A stretch of 48,197 nt of DNA from an uncultured Ruminococcus sp. (GCA_902765625.1 CACXAO010000019.1:1-48197); one strand, 5' to 3'; counted from the stretch's first letter, positions 17,726 through 25,593 are shown. Numbers and translations are program-made. Notes: generated from the sequence alone by a model not told the origin.

Positions 17726-18893
17726 TTTTCAGTTCCTCTAAAAACTCACGGATCCTTTGAAGCGCGATTTTAAGGTGCTTCAACGAATAGGAATACGATA
17801 CTCTGACAAATCCGTCGCCGCACGCGCCGAACGCTGTGCCCGGTACAACCGCGACGTGCTTTTCCATGATAAGTCTGGTGCAGAACTCGTCGGAGCTGAG
17901 GCCCGTCGACTTTATACAAGGAAACACATAGAACGCTCCGAGCGGCTCGAAGCACGAAAGCCCCATGTCGTTGAACGAATCGACAACGAGTCTGCGGCGC
18001 ATATCGTACTCGTCGCGCATGCGGTTTACGTCTCTGTCGCCGTTTTTGAGCGCTTCAATAGCCGCGTACTGAGCGGTTGTGGGCGCTGACATGATTCCGT
18101 ACTGGTGGAGCTTGGTCATCTGAGCGATGATCTCGGCGGGTCCGAGAGCGTAACCCAGACGCCATCCGGTCATGGCGTAGGACTTTGAAAAACCGTTGAT
18201 AACAACCGTACGCTCGTACATTCCGTCAACGGAGGCGATCGAAACATGGTCGCGGTCTCCGTAGGTAAGCTCTGAATAAATCTCGTCGGAGAGAACAAGG
18301 ATATCCTTCTCTATGCAGACCTTGGCGATCTCCTCGAGGTCGTGCTTCTCCATGATAGCACCGGTGGGGTTATTCGGGAACGGAAGCACCAGAAGCTTCG
18401 TCCTGTCGGTTATCGCGGCGCGGAGATCGTCGGCTTTGAGGCGGAAATTATCCTCGTTTTTGGTATTGATTATAACCGGTACGCCGCCTGCCATTACGGT
18501 AAGCGGTTCGTAGCAGACAAACGACGGCTGCGGAATAATAACCTCGTCGCCGCGTTCAATCAGGGTGCGGAAGCAAAGATCTATCGCCTCGCTGCCGCCT
18601 ACGGTGACAAGGGTCTGGGTCGTCGGAGAATATGTAATGCCAAAGCGCCTTTGGTAATAGGCTGTGATCTCCTTTAACAAATCGGCAAAACCGCGGTTCG
18701 GCGAATACCATGTTTTGCCCTTTTCAAGGCTGCGTATTCCCTCGTCGCGGATGTGCCACGGAGTCTGGAAATCAGGTTCGCCGATGCTCAGCGAGATGAC
18801 GTCCTGCATTTCGTTGGCAATGTCAAAGAACTTGCGTATTCCCGACGGACTGACCGACTGGATACTGCTGTTCATATACTTTGAATATTCCAT
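17715..18893 (-). CDS. Class I/II PLP aminotransferase (aspartate aminotransferase/PatA-like)
   Basis: A 392-aa fold-type I aminotransferase with the PLP lysine K237 in VINGFSKSYAMTGWRLGY. It also has PFPNNPTGAI (171-180), LSDEIYSELTY (201-211) and a C-terminal arginine in GFVRVSYS. The substrate cannot be fixed; Clostridia annotate this group as aspartate or aromatic aminotransferase, or PatA. It sits between an Lrp/AsnC regulator (1-bp overlap) and ispE, which suggests control by that regulator and an amino-acid role. Confidence 0.88.
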   Translation of the reverse strand: MEYSKYMNSSIQSVSPSGIRKFFDIANEMQDVISLSIGEPDFQTPWHIRDEGIRSLEKGKTWYSPNRGFADLLKEITAYYQRRFGITYSPTTQTLVTVGGSEAIDLCFRTLIERGDEVIIPQPSFVCYEPLTVMAGGVPVIINTKNEDNFRLKADDLRAAITDRTKLLVLPFPNNPTGAIMEKHDLEEIAKVCIEKDILVLSDEIYSELTYGDRDHVSIASVDGMYERTVVINGFSKSYAMTGWRLGYALGPAEIIAQMTKLHQYGIMSAPTTAQYAAIEALKNGDRDVNRMRDEYDMRRRLVVDSFNDMGLSCFEPLGAFYVFPCIKSTGLSSDEFCTRLIMEKHVAVVPGTAFGACGDGFVRVSYSYSLKHLKIALQRIREFLEELKNGN

Positions 18894-19375
18894 CAGAGAA
18901 TTAAACTCCTCTCGTCAGCCTGAGCGTCATCGTCAAAGACGTTCATGCCTCTGTCCTTGTAGCGTCGCATAATAAAGTGGGTGCCGGTGGAAATGACTCC
19001 GTCGATAGTCGAGAGCTTCTTGGCGATAAACATGGCGATATCCTGCATTGTTTCGCCGCGCACGATAAGCGCGAAGTCGTATACGCCCGCCATGAGATAA
19101 ACGGACTCAACCTCCTCAAACGCCATACACATCTGAGCCATCTCGTCAAAGCCGGTTTCCTTTTTGGGCGTTACCTTTAGCTCGATAAGCGCCTCGACAT
19201 AGCTGCCGTCAATGCGCTCCCAGTTTACTACAGCCTGATAGCCCTTGATTATGCCCTGATTCTCGTATTCCTTGATCTGAGCCTTGATATAATCCTCCGG
19301 CTCGCCGAGCATTGCGGCGATCTCGCCGGTTGTGAACTGAGAATTTTTGCTTAAAAGCTGTAAAAGTTTATCCAT
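18893..19375 (-). CDS. Lrp/AsnC family transcriptional regulator
   Basis: A 160-aa regulator with an N-terminal winged helix (QLLSKNSQFTTGEIAAMLG) and a C-terminal RAM/AsnC ligand-binding domain (VEALIELKVTP and VYLMAGVYDFALIVRG). GGGAGG precedes the ATG. Its stop overlaps the aminotransferase start, so it probably senses an amino acid and controls this operon. The ligand is unknown. Confidence 0.9.
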   Translation of the reverse strand: MDKLLQLLSKNSQFTTGEIAAMLGEPEDYIKAQIKEYENQGIIKGYQAVVNWERIDGSYVEALIELKVTPKKETGFDEMAQMCMAFEEVESVYLMAGVYDFALIVRGETMQDIAMFIAKKLSTIDGVISTGTHFIMRRYKDRGMNVFDDDAQADERSLIL

Positions 19376-19393
19376 CGTTTTACCTCCCGAATA

Positions 19394-19876
19394 TTACACA
19401 GCCTGGAGTGCAGGACTGTCGATTGTATTGATTAGATTCGCGCACACCGAAGCGGCTAAACAAAAAAGCTCGTTTTCGCTTTCGGGTATATTCAGCTCGC
19501 AGTAGTCGGCGTGCCTGCGGTGCTCAAGAATCAGCGTCTTGTCAACATCAATAATGCTGAAATTCTTCGCGGCGAGCTCGCCTACGATATGCCAGTTGCT
19601 GCCGTAAAAATACGCCGAAACGCCGTTTGGCGTCGGTACCGTGACAAGGGTGACGTGCCGTTTTCCGAAGCGCAGAACATACGCCGCTATGCCGACCAGC
19701 GGAATCCGGCGAATCTTTGCCGCCTCAGAGCCGGACATATCGGTAATAACGAGCTTTGACCTCGTCAACAGACCCGCGGCAGGCGTAGAAACATAGTATT
19801 TTTCCGCACCGAGTGAGTCGGACACAACAAAGCATCTGTTGTCGGCGGAAACGTCTCTTCTTAAATACAGCGTCAT
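19394..19876 (-). CDS. LURP-one-related (tubby-like fold) protein
   Basis: A 160-aa beta-rich protein. The pattern MTLYLRRDV, then a short beta strand pair with D-x-L-G, KLVITDMSG and a later YGSNWHIVG repeat resembles the LURP-one-related/scramblase-like family. The biochemical role of that family in bacteria is unknown. The longest frame begins at 19921 inside a terminator hairpin. I use the ATG at 19876, preceded by CGGTGA. It heads the run with the Lrp/AsnC gene, 18 bp away. No clear promoter of its own was found. Confidence 0.65.
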   Translation of the reverse strand: MTLYLRRDVSADNRCFVVSDSLGAEKYYVSTPAAGLLTRSKLVITDMSGSEAAKIRRIPLVGIAAYVLRFGKRHVTLVTVPTPNGVSAYFYGSNWHIVGELAAKNFSIIDVDKTLILEHRRHADYCELNIPESENELFCLAASVCANLINTIDSPALQAV

Positions 19877-19896
19877 TAATATCACCGTTATAAAAA

Positions 19897-19932
19897 AATA
19901 ACCATAGGCATTTTGATACACCTATGGTTATT
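19897..19932 (-). terminator. Terminator of the O-antigen-ligase-like gene
   Basis: Twelve-base perfect arms AATAACCATAGG and CCTATGGTTATT around a 12-nt loop, with a minus-strand T run running into 19892. Confidence 0.8.
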
Positions 19933-19963
19933 ATACATCAGTTTTGTTAATTATACAAGACTT

Positions 19964-21439
19964 TTAGAGCATTGTTCTGCGAATTCGTTTTTGGTGGAAC
20001 AAATACTGCGTTTCGATCAGATGCTCGTACTTTGCGACGTAGCAGCTTGTGTAACCCATCATCAGCCAGAACCACATGACCATGAACGATATATCGTATA
20101 GCAGCGCCTTTTCGAACAGCGCGTAAACGAGATATGCTGCGAGGAAAGAAAACAGACAGGGGTAAATCTCGGTGCGGACGGTCTTTCGGCGCAAAAACAG
20201 GTGCTGAGCTGCGTGCTTCGCGAAACGGAAGCCGAAGGTGCCGAACAGCAGCGCGCCTATCACGCCCGTAGACACTATTATGGTGAGATAGCCGTTGTGC
20301 AGGTCATTGTTGTGATAGCTGAATTTCAAAGAGCCGTCAAGGTATTCTTCGCTGTAAAAAACTATATTACCGTTAGCAATACCGATAATCGGCGATATCT
20401 TGAACAAGTCGAGCGATTCGCGCCAAAGCCTGAACCTGCCGCTGTCGAGATTTGTGTTTTCGTGCTCAAAGGTTACCGCTTCGTCGTTTTTCTGAGTATT
20501 GTCGCCGTCGGCAATGTCGTGAATGATCTCTTCCTCCTGAAACAGAACGTCGACGAGCGCGTTTGTCTTGGCGGTTACTGCGGCAAAGCCTGCCTTGAAA
20601 ACCGTGCGGAAAATCATTGACGAACCGATAAAGACAGCCGAGATAAGCAGCAGCGTGATGATTTTGATAAACACCTTTGAAGGCGACAGTCCGTCTCTTG
20701 TGTCAAAAAAGATATACGCGAGATAAACAACCGCGTAGCCGAGCGCAAGTACAAACGAGGCGTTTGAGTCGCACAGAATCAGCGCGAACAGATTGACCAC
20801 CATGCAGGAATAAAGGAAAACTCTGCCGAAGCCGCGCGCCTTTACCTCTCCGCGCAGACTGTTTTTGCTGAGCATATGGCAAAGCACGATCGTGACTACC
20901 GAAACAAATCCCTGCAGGTTAGGATTAAAAAACAGACCGGTAAAGCGGTTCTCGTAAATCGGAAAACGGATCCAGTAGATATCGTAAAAGCTCCAGCTGA
21001 ACGAAAAGCCGAACAGCAGACACACAAAGCCGATAAGGCTGAACAGCGTGGTGCAGACGATAATCACTCTGCCGATTACAAAAAGCTCCTCCTTGAAATC
21101 CAGATCAGGCTCGGTGTGCATTCCGTAAAACAGGAAAAAGCAGATCATTACGTGCAAAAACATCAGCACGCTGAAAAGCAGTGTAACAGAAACGTTTATC
21201 AGCACAGACAGCAGCGAAAAAACAAGAAACGCGCCTACCCATATACCGAACCGGAGCTTGAAAAATGTGTTGTAGCGCTTTTGGTTTAAATATACCAGCC
21301 GGAGTCCCCATATAAACAGAAATACAAGGAGTATGTACGCCGGTATCTGCAAAAACGACACCATGCAGAAAAACAAATCGATAATGTATATTATTCTGAA
21401 CATGGACGAATCGTTCAGCATATTTTTGATAGCTGACAT
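19964..21439 (-). CDS. O-antigen ligase/polymerase (Wzy/WaaL)-like membrane protein
   Basis: A 491-aa polytopic protein with about eleven membrane segments. It has a long periplasmic-type loop (about 290-380) containing RLWRESLDLFKISPIIGIAN and a DLHNGYLTIIVSTGVIG block, the usual signature of O-antigen ligase family proteins that polymerise or transfer surface glycans. It lies 14 bp downstream of an initiating sugar-phosphate transferase and ends in a strong terminator. No flippase or other glycosyltransferases are adjacent, so the glycan is unknown. Confidence 0.8.
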   Translation of the reverse strand: MSAIKNMLNDSSMFRIIYIIDLFFCMVSFLQIPAYILLVFLFIWGLRLVYLNQKRYNTFFKLRFGIWVGAFLVFSLLSVLINVSVTLLFSVLMFLHVMICFFLFYGMHTEPDLDFKEELFVIGRVIIVCTTLFSLIGFVCLLFGFSFSWSFYDIYWIRFPIYENRFTGLFFNPNLQGFVSVVTIVLCHMLSKNSLRGEVKARGFGRVFLYSCMVVNLFALILCDSNASFVLALGYAVVYLAYIFFDTRDGLSPSKVFIKIITLLLISAVFIGSSMIFRTVFKAGFAAVTAKTNALVDVLFQEEEIIHDIADGDNTQKNDEAVTFEHENTNLDSGRFRLWRESLDLFKISPIIGIANGNIVFYSEEYLDGSLKFSYHNNDLHNGYLTIIVSTGVIGALLFGTFGFRFAKHAAQHLFLRRKTVRTEIYPCLFSFLAAYLVYALFEKALLYDISFMVMWFWLMMGYTSCYVAKYEHLIETQYLFHQKRIRRTML

Positions 21440-21453
21440 GGTTCACCTCTGAG

Positions 21454-22134
21454 TCAGGAAAATACCTCTTTGACGGTTTTGAACATTAGCTTTACATCTG
21501 AACCGAAGCTGAAATGCTCGGTGTATTCGAGATTGTATTTCATTTTTTCGGGAAGGATGGTTTCCATATATACCTTGTCCGCGTCCTCGTGCGAGGCGAG
21601 CAGCTTTTCCTCGTCCTTATACATGATCGAAGCAAGCGAGGTGATTCCCGCGGGAAGCAGCAGGGTTGCGTAGTAGCTGTCCTCGTACATATCTACATAC
21701 TTGGGAACCTCGGGACGGGTGCCTACAACAGTCATGCTGCCGCCGAGAACGTTGAAAACCTGAGGAAGCTCGTCAAGGCGGTATTTGCGGAGCTTTCTGC
21801 CGATACGGGTCACCCTCGAATCGCTGTCGGTCGTGACCATGGAACCGAGGCTTTCGGCGTTGACAACCATTGTGCGGAACTTATAAATCCTGAAGTGTCT
21901 GCCGTACTTTGTGACCCTCTCCTGCCTGAACATCACCGGTCCCTTTGAATCGCACTTTACGGCGATTGCTATTACGATGATGGGTATGATCAGAAACACG
22001 AGCAAAATGACCGATACAAACAAGTCAAACGCTCTCTTAAAAATCAGCGACGCGCGCTTTTTTTCGAGAATATCATAGTAACGTCTGACCTCGGCGTTTT
22101 GAAACTCCTTTGGCAGCTTCTCAAACTTTCTCAT
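21454..22134 (-). CDS. Initiating sugar-phosphate transferase (polyprenyl phosphoglycosyltransferase)
   Basis: A 226-aa small monotopic phosphoglycosyltransferase that starts glycan assembly by moving a sugar-1-phosphate onto undecaprenyl phosphate. It has one hydrophobic stretch after KRAFDLFVSVILLVF, then FRQERVTKYGRHFRIYKFRT, the catalytic Asp-Glu in RLDELPQ, and GTRPEVPKY. The open frame extends to 22293, but that part crosses a terminator (22236-22266) and a promoter (22168-22196). The ATG at 22134, after a GGGG site, is the real start. It is transcribed with the O-antigen-ligase-like gene. Confidence 0.88.
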   Translation of the reverse strand: MRKFEKLPKEFQNAEVRRYYDILEKKRASLIFKRAFDLFVSVILLVFLIIPIIVIAIAVKCDSKGPVMFRQERVTKYGRHFRIYKFRTMVVNAESLGSMVTTDSDSRVTRIGRKLRKYRLDELPQVFNVLGGSMTVVGTRPEVPKYVDMYEDSYYATLLLPAGITSLASIMYKDEEKLLASHEDADKVYMETILPEKMKYNLEYTEHFSFGSDVKLMFKTVKEVFS

Positions 22135-22167
22135 AATAAACCCCTGTAATATAATTATTCCGATTTG

Positions 22168-22196
22168 ATTATACCCCCACTGACAGCAAAACACAA
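22168..22196 (-). promoter_or_regulatory. Promoter of the sugar transferase operon
   Basis: On the minus strand TTGTGT (22196..22191), 17 bp, TATAAT (22173..22168), giving a start near 22161 and a 27-nt leader. Confidence 0.6.
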
Positions 22197-22235
22197 TAAA
22201 AGTATCAAAAGTTTCACTAATTATTTCCGAAACGT

Positions 22236-22266
22236 AAAAACCGACGGTTGCGTTCCGTCGGTTTTT
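22236..22266 (-). terminator. Terminator of the short minus-strand transcript
   Basis: Twelve-base arms AAAAACCGACGG and CCGTCGGTTTTT around a 7-nt loop. It could work in both directions, but only the minus strand has a promoter aimed at it. Confidence 0.8.
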
Positions 22267-22321
22267 AGGTAATTTTATGGAGTAATCAAGCACATAGAAA
22301 GGAAGTCACTTTTTTGTTAAC
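22236..22321 (-). ncRNA. Candidate short RNA (about 85 nt) or terminated leader
   Basis: A near-consensus promoter (22328-22356) fires leftward and its transcript meets a strong terminator after about 85 nt. The terminator arms CCGACGG and CCGTCGG are flanked by A and T runs (22236-22266). No open frame with a ribosome binding site lies between. It is either a small RNA or an attenuated leader for the sugar transferase operon. That operon has a separate promoter downstream, which favours an independent RNA. Confidence 0.5.
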
Positions 22322-22327
22322 ATGTAT

Positions 22328-22356
22328 AATATATCACATCAATTGTGTAATGTCAA
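22328..22356 (-). promoter_or_regulatory. Near-consensus promoter of the short minus-strand transcript
   Basis: On the minus strand TTGACA (22356..22351), 17 bp, TATATT (22333..22328). It is one of the closest consensus matches in the window. Confidence 0.7.
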
Positions 22357-22413
22357 TACTTTTTTTAAAAAAAGTTAGTTTTATATATATTTATTTTTTA
22401 ATCGCATAAACAC

Positions 22414-22442
22414 TTGACTTCAAGCCCAAAACCATGTAAAAT
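22414..22442 (+). promoter_or_regulatory. Promoter upstream of the 6S-like RNA
   Basis: TTGACT (22414-22419), 17 bp, TAAAAT (22437-22442), with transcription from about 22449. A second perfect TATAAT at 22494-22499 lacks a good -35 but would start the RNA at about 22506. Confidence 0.5.
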
Positions 22443-22505
22443 ATAATTAAAGAAAAGGATTTGAAAAGTCGGTTTATCGATCGCTTTTCTCCGTATAATA
22501 CTTTT

Positions 22506-22682
22506 GGGTCGGTTCATTGCCTGCCCGATGCGTGAATGATTTACAAATAACCCTACAACACTTAAATCGGGAGCCCTACTCTTTGCGTGGTGTGCAGACC
22601 TCCCACTTTTTGGAGGTGGGCACCCACCTGTTCTATTCGTAGGCAGGTTATTATTTAAATCATACGGTCGGGCGGGTTTTTT
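22506..22682 (+). ncRNA. ssrS: 6S-RNA-like structured RNA
   Basis: An about 177-nt region whose two ends pair into a long interrupted helix. CCTGCCCGA (22520-22528) pairs with TCGGGCGGG (22668-22676). CGT and ATGATTT pair with AAATCAT and ACG, ATAACC with GGTTAT, and CTAC with GTAG. A large open bubble follows, then an apical hairpin (ACCTCC with GGAGGT, GTGG with CCAC). The closing helix is followed by six T residues. A rod with a central bubble and about 180-nt length is the architecture of 6S RNA, which binds and restrains housekeeping RNA polymerase. I judged this by hand-folding only. The alternative is a long leader controlling gpsA, which starts 45 nt later and shows no promoter of its own. 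Confidence 0.55.
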
Positions 22683-22726
22683 ATGCCCAAAATTACCGGT
22701 ATTTTTTTACATAACAGGAGCTAATT

Positions 22727-23689
22727 ATGAAGATTTCAGTATTAGGCTGCGGCCGCTGGGGCAGCTGCATTGCATGGTATCTTGACAAAATCGGACACGA
22801 CGTTATCAGCAGCGGTCTTGAGGACGCCCCTGAGTTCATTAAACTCAGAGATACCCACAAAAACGACTATCTGAGCTTTCCGGATTCGATCAGGATGACA
22901 AGCGACCTGAAAACCGCCGTTGACCACGCGGAGGTTATCATCATCTCCATCTCCTCGCAGTATTTGAGATCCTATATGACGGATATCGCTAAAAATAACC
23001 TTGAAGGCAAAACCATCGTGCTCTGCATGAAGGGCGTTGAGGTTACCACCGGAAAACGCCTGAGTCAGGTTGTCGGCGATTTTGTTGACGAGAGCAAAAC
23101 TCCGATCGCCGTTTGGGTTGGTCCCGGTCATCCGCAGGACTACGTTCGCGGTATTCCAAACTGCATGGTCATCGACAGCAAAAACCAAGAGGTCAAAAAC
23201 AAGCTCGTCGGCGAGTTTAACAGCGACCTCATCCGCTTTTACCTCGGCACCGACCTTATCGGCAGCGAAATCGGCGCCGCCGCAAAGAACGTTATCGGCA
23301 TTGCTGCGGGTATTCTTGACGGCCTTAACTACACCTCGCTCAAGGGCGCTCTGATGGCGAGAGGCACACGCGAAATCGCGCGTTTGATTGCGGCGCTCGG
23401 CGGAAACGAGTTCTCGGCATACGGTCTCTGTCATTTAGGCGATTACGAGGCGACTCTGTTCTCCCAATGGAGCCACAACAGACGCTTTGGCGAGGATCTG
23501 GTAAAGGGAGTTAAATTCGAGAAGCTCGCCGAGGGCGTTATGACCTCAAAGGCGCTTTATCTGCTCGGTCAGGAATACAAGGTTGACCTCCCTATTGTTG
23601 AAAGCGTTTATAACGTTCTGTTTGAGAACGCCGATATTGACGAGTGTATCAAAAAGCTGTTTGAACGCTCGGTAAAAAAGGAGTTTTAA
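22727..23689 (+). CDS. gpsA: NAD(P)H-dependent glycerol-3-phosphate dehydrogenase (GpsA-like)
   Basis: A 320-aa dehydrogenase reducing DHAP to sn-glycerol-3-phosphate for phospholipid or teichoic-type polymers. It shows an N-terminal Rossmann GCGRWG (7-12), CMKGVE (100-105), catalytic K187 in GAAAKNVIGIAAG, and GALMARGTREIARL. The central loop reads VGPGHPQDY instead of the more usual G-P-S-H/F-A-x-E, so it is a variant member. AGGAG precedes the ATG by 6 nt. It is followed after 7 bp by a membrane glycosyltransferase, which hints that its product may feed a surface polymer. Confidence 0.85.
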   Translation: MKISVLGCGRWGSCIAWYLDKIGHDVISSGLEDAPEFIKLRDTHKNDYLSFPDSIRMTSDLKTAVDHAEVIIISISSQYLRSYMTDIAKNNLEGKTIVLCMKGVEVTTGKRLSQVVGDFVDESKTPIAVWVGPGHPQDYVRGIPNCMVIDSKNQEVKNKLVGEFNSDLIRFYLGTDLIGSEIGAAAKNVIGIAAGILDGLNYTSLKGALMARGTREIARLIAALGGNEFSAYGLCHLGDYEATLFSQWSHNRRFGEDLVKGVKFEKLAEGVMTSKALYLLGQEYKVDLPIVESVYNVLFENADIDECIKKLFERSVKKEF

Positions 23690-23696
23690 CCTACAA

Positions 23697-25562
23697 ATGA
23701 CAGAAATAGAAATGGAAATAAATCAGCCGCACACCCAAACGATAGCCGATAACGAAAAGCAGAGCAAAATCGAGCTTATTGTATCAAATATTCTTTGTCT
23801 GCTCATCTTCTTTTCATTCGGCTACATCGCGATAATGAGCATCTTCCAGACAAGCGTTTTTAACCCCGAAAACTACGTCAATGAAGAAGTGATTTACGAA
23901 GCGGATGATTTAATTCTCAATATTATTTTCACCGCAGGCTTTCTTGCGATAGTGTTCTGGCTGAGGAGATTTTACGACTTCTTTGCTAAGATCGACTTAC
24001 GCATGATGGAAATCGCGCTTGCGATCTGGACGCTTATTCTCGGAATGATCTGGATTTTCTCCGTTTCTTCCGTTCCTGCAGCAGACAGTCAGAATATTTA
24101 TGAACTGGCGTCTAATGCCGCTAAGGATAATTACACTCCGCTTTATAACAGCATGAACTTTTATCAGGCTGATTTCTTCGGCGGTCACTCGTATTTTAAT
24201 TTCTATCCGTTCCAGCTCGGATTTGTGCTGTTCTCCGAGATGATTTTCAGAGTTTTCGGCTACAGCAGCCCAATGCTGATTCAGATTTTCAATCTGGTTT
24301 TCCTAAGCTCCGCGTATTTAGCCCTCGCGAGAATCACAAGGCTGATTTTCAAAAAGAAAAGCATTGAGTTTATCGTAATTCTTCTTTTGGCAGCCTGCCT
24401 GCAGCCGATTATGATGTGCACCTTCGTTTACGGCAACGTAATCGGAATGTCCGCAGGAATCTGGGCTTCCCTGTTCCTCATAAAATATTTCAAAACAAAC
24501 CGCTGGCTCTGGCTCGTTCCCTCGGGTCTGGCTCTTACGTTCGCCGTCCTGATTAAGTACAACAGCCTGATTTACCTTGTCGCGTTCGTAATTATGCTGA
24601 TCATCCACACAATCAGGGAGAAGAAGTGGCAGAGCATCGCGTTTGCGCTTGCCGTCTGCGTGACCTGCATAGGCGTTACGCCCTTGATCATCAAGAACTA
24701 CGAGGCTCGTGCGAACACAAAGATCGAAAGCGGCGTTTCGCAGACGATGTACCTCGATATGGGTATGCAGGAATCGCCTATGGCTCCCGGCTGGTACACA
24801 ACAACCGCCATGGATGATTACCGACAGGGCAACTACGATGCCGAACAAGGAAATCAAATCGCAGGCACGCATATTTCGCAGCGCCTGAACGCGTTTATGA
24901 CAAACCCGAACTACGCGTTTGACTTTTACAGCAAAAAAATCCTCAGTCAGTGGAACGAACCAAGCTATGAGTGCGTTTGGGTAAGCAAGGTAAAAAGTCA
25001 TTCTTACGAGCTGAACGGCTTCGCGAAGGACGTGTACGACGGAAGTACCGGTCAGCTGCTGCAGCTTCACTTTAATTTCTATATGCAGCTTGTATTTATC
25101 CTGTTTGCGCTGGGTATATATATGCTCTTCATCAAAAGGATGGCACGCACAGAAACACTGCTTCTTCCGCTTGTTGTTCTGGGAGCCTTCGGCTATCACG
25201 TTCTGTTTGAGGCTAAATCGCAGTACTCGGCGACTTATATTCCTCTCCTCCTCCCCACCGCCGCGTTTATGATGAGTATGATCCTTTTCTCGGATTACTC
25301 GAAGATCAAACAGCTTCTCAAAAAAATTAACCGCAAGAAAGAAAAAACCGCGGTCGAGGATATTGAAACCGTGGCTGAAGAAGATGATTTTCAGACGTAT
25401 CTGACAGAGGCTGAACCCGAAATTGAATATACAACCTACGAAATAACTCCTGAAATCTCAGAATCCGCCGAGGATTTATCTGAGGAAACTCCGGACGAAA
25501 CACTTTCCGAAATACCAATGGAAACGCTGACGGATACACCAACGGATACACCAACAGATTAA
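23697..25562 (+). CDS. GT-C/GT39-like membrane glycosyltransferase with an acidic repeat tail
   Basis: A 621-aa polytopic protein with about eleven to twelve membrane segments between residues 30 and 540. An ADSQNIYELA loop and a YFNFYPFQLGFVLFSEM region resemble the first extracytoplasmic loop and following helix of GT-C (PMT/ArnT-like) transferases, which use polyprenyl-linked sugars. The C-terminal about 80 residues are cytosolic, strongly acidic and rich in T, E and P, ending in a T-D-T-P tandem repeat. It follows gpsA by 7 bp and ends at a strong terminator. The substrate is unknown, and a flippase-like or hypothetical membrane protein is possible. Confidence 0.7.
   Translation: MTEIEMEINQPHTQTIADNEKQSKIELIVSNILCLLIFFSFGYIAIMSIFQTSVFNPENYVNEEVIYEADDLILNIIFTAGFLAIVFWLRRFYDFFAKIDLRMMEIALAIWTLILGMIWIFSVSSVPAADSQNIYELASNAAKDNYTPLYNSMNFYQADFFGGHSYFNFYPFQLGFVLFSEMIFRVFGYSSPMLIQIFNLVFLSSAYLALARITRLIFKKKSIEFIVILLLAACLQPIMMCTFVYGNVIGMSAGIWASLFLIKYFKTNRWLWLVPSGLALTFAVLIKYNSLIYLVAFVIMLIIHTIREKKWQSIAFALAVCVTCIGVTPLIIKNYEARANTKIESGVSQTMYLDMGMQESPMAPGWYTTTAMDDYRQGNYDAEQGNQIAGTHISQRLNAFMTNPNYAFDFYSKKILSQWNEPSYECVWVSKVKSHSYELNGFAKDVYDGSTGQLLQLHFNFYMQLVFILFALGIYMLFIKRMARTETLLLPLVVLGAFGYHVLFEAKSQYSATYIPLLLPTAAFMMSMILFSDYSKIKQLLKKINRKKEKTAVEDIETVAEEDDFQTYLTEAEPEIEYTTYEITPEISESAEDLSEETPDETLSEIPMETLTDTPTDTPTD
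25530..25559 (+). repeat. 12-bp tandem repeat at the end of the GT-C gene
   Basis: ACGGATACACCA occurs twice in tandem (25530-25541 and 25542-25553), followed by a partial third copy ACAGAT, encoding T-D-T-P repeats. The units keep the frame, so slippage would only lengthen or shorten the tail. Confidence 0.75.
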
Positions 25563-25565
25563 AAA

Positions 25566-25593
25566 AAGGGACTGCCAAAAAACGCAGTCCCTT
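25566..25593. terminator. Bidirectional terminator between the GT-C and S26-like genes
   Basis: Ten-base arms AAGGGACTGC and GCAGTCCCTT around an 8-nt loop, with A and T runs on both sides, serving convergent genes. Confidence 0.85.

Larger units (their letters stand above)
22135..22726. other. 592-base gene-free stretch with divergent RNA units
   Basis: It holds the sugar transferase promoter (22168-22196) and a short minus-strand promoter-to-terminator unit (22236-22356). An AT-rich centre follows, then a plus-strand promoter (22414-22442), a large fold ending in a terminator (22506-22682) and the gpsA leader. I see no protein gene in it. Confidence 0.7.

Noticed and set aside
22135-22293. 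N-terminal 53-residue extension of the sugar transferase
   Set aside because: It would be read through a terminator and a promoter; the ATG at 22134 gives the usual family start.
22135-22726. T-box or other amino-acid riboswitch
   Set aside because: I could not find the T-box antiterminator consensus (AGGGTGGNACCGCG) or a specifier-type stem; the overall rod fits 6S RNA better.
22742-23434. 230-aa minus-strand frame opposite gpsA
   Set aside because: gpsA carries all family motifs in the other strand; this is its shadow.
24318-25199. 293-aa minus-strand frame opposite the GT-C gene
   Set aside because: The composition is rich in His, Arg and Cys with no domain. The plus-strand protein has coherent membrane topology.
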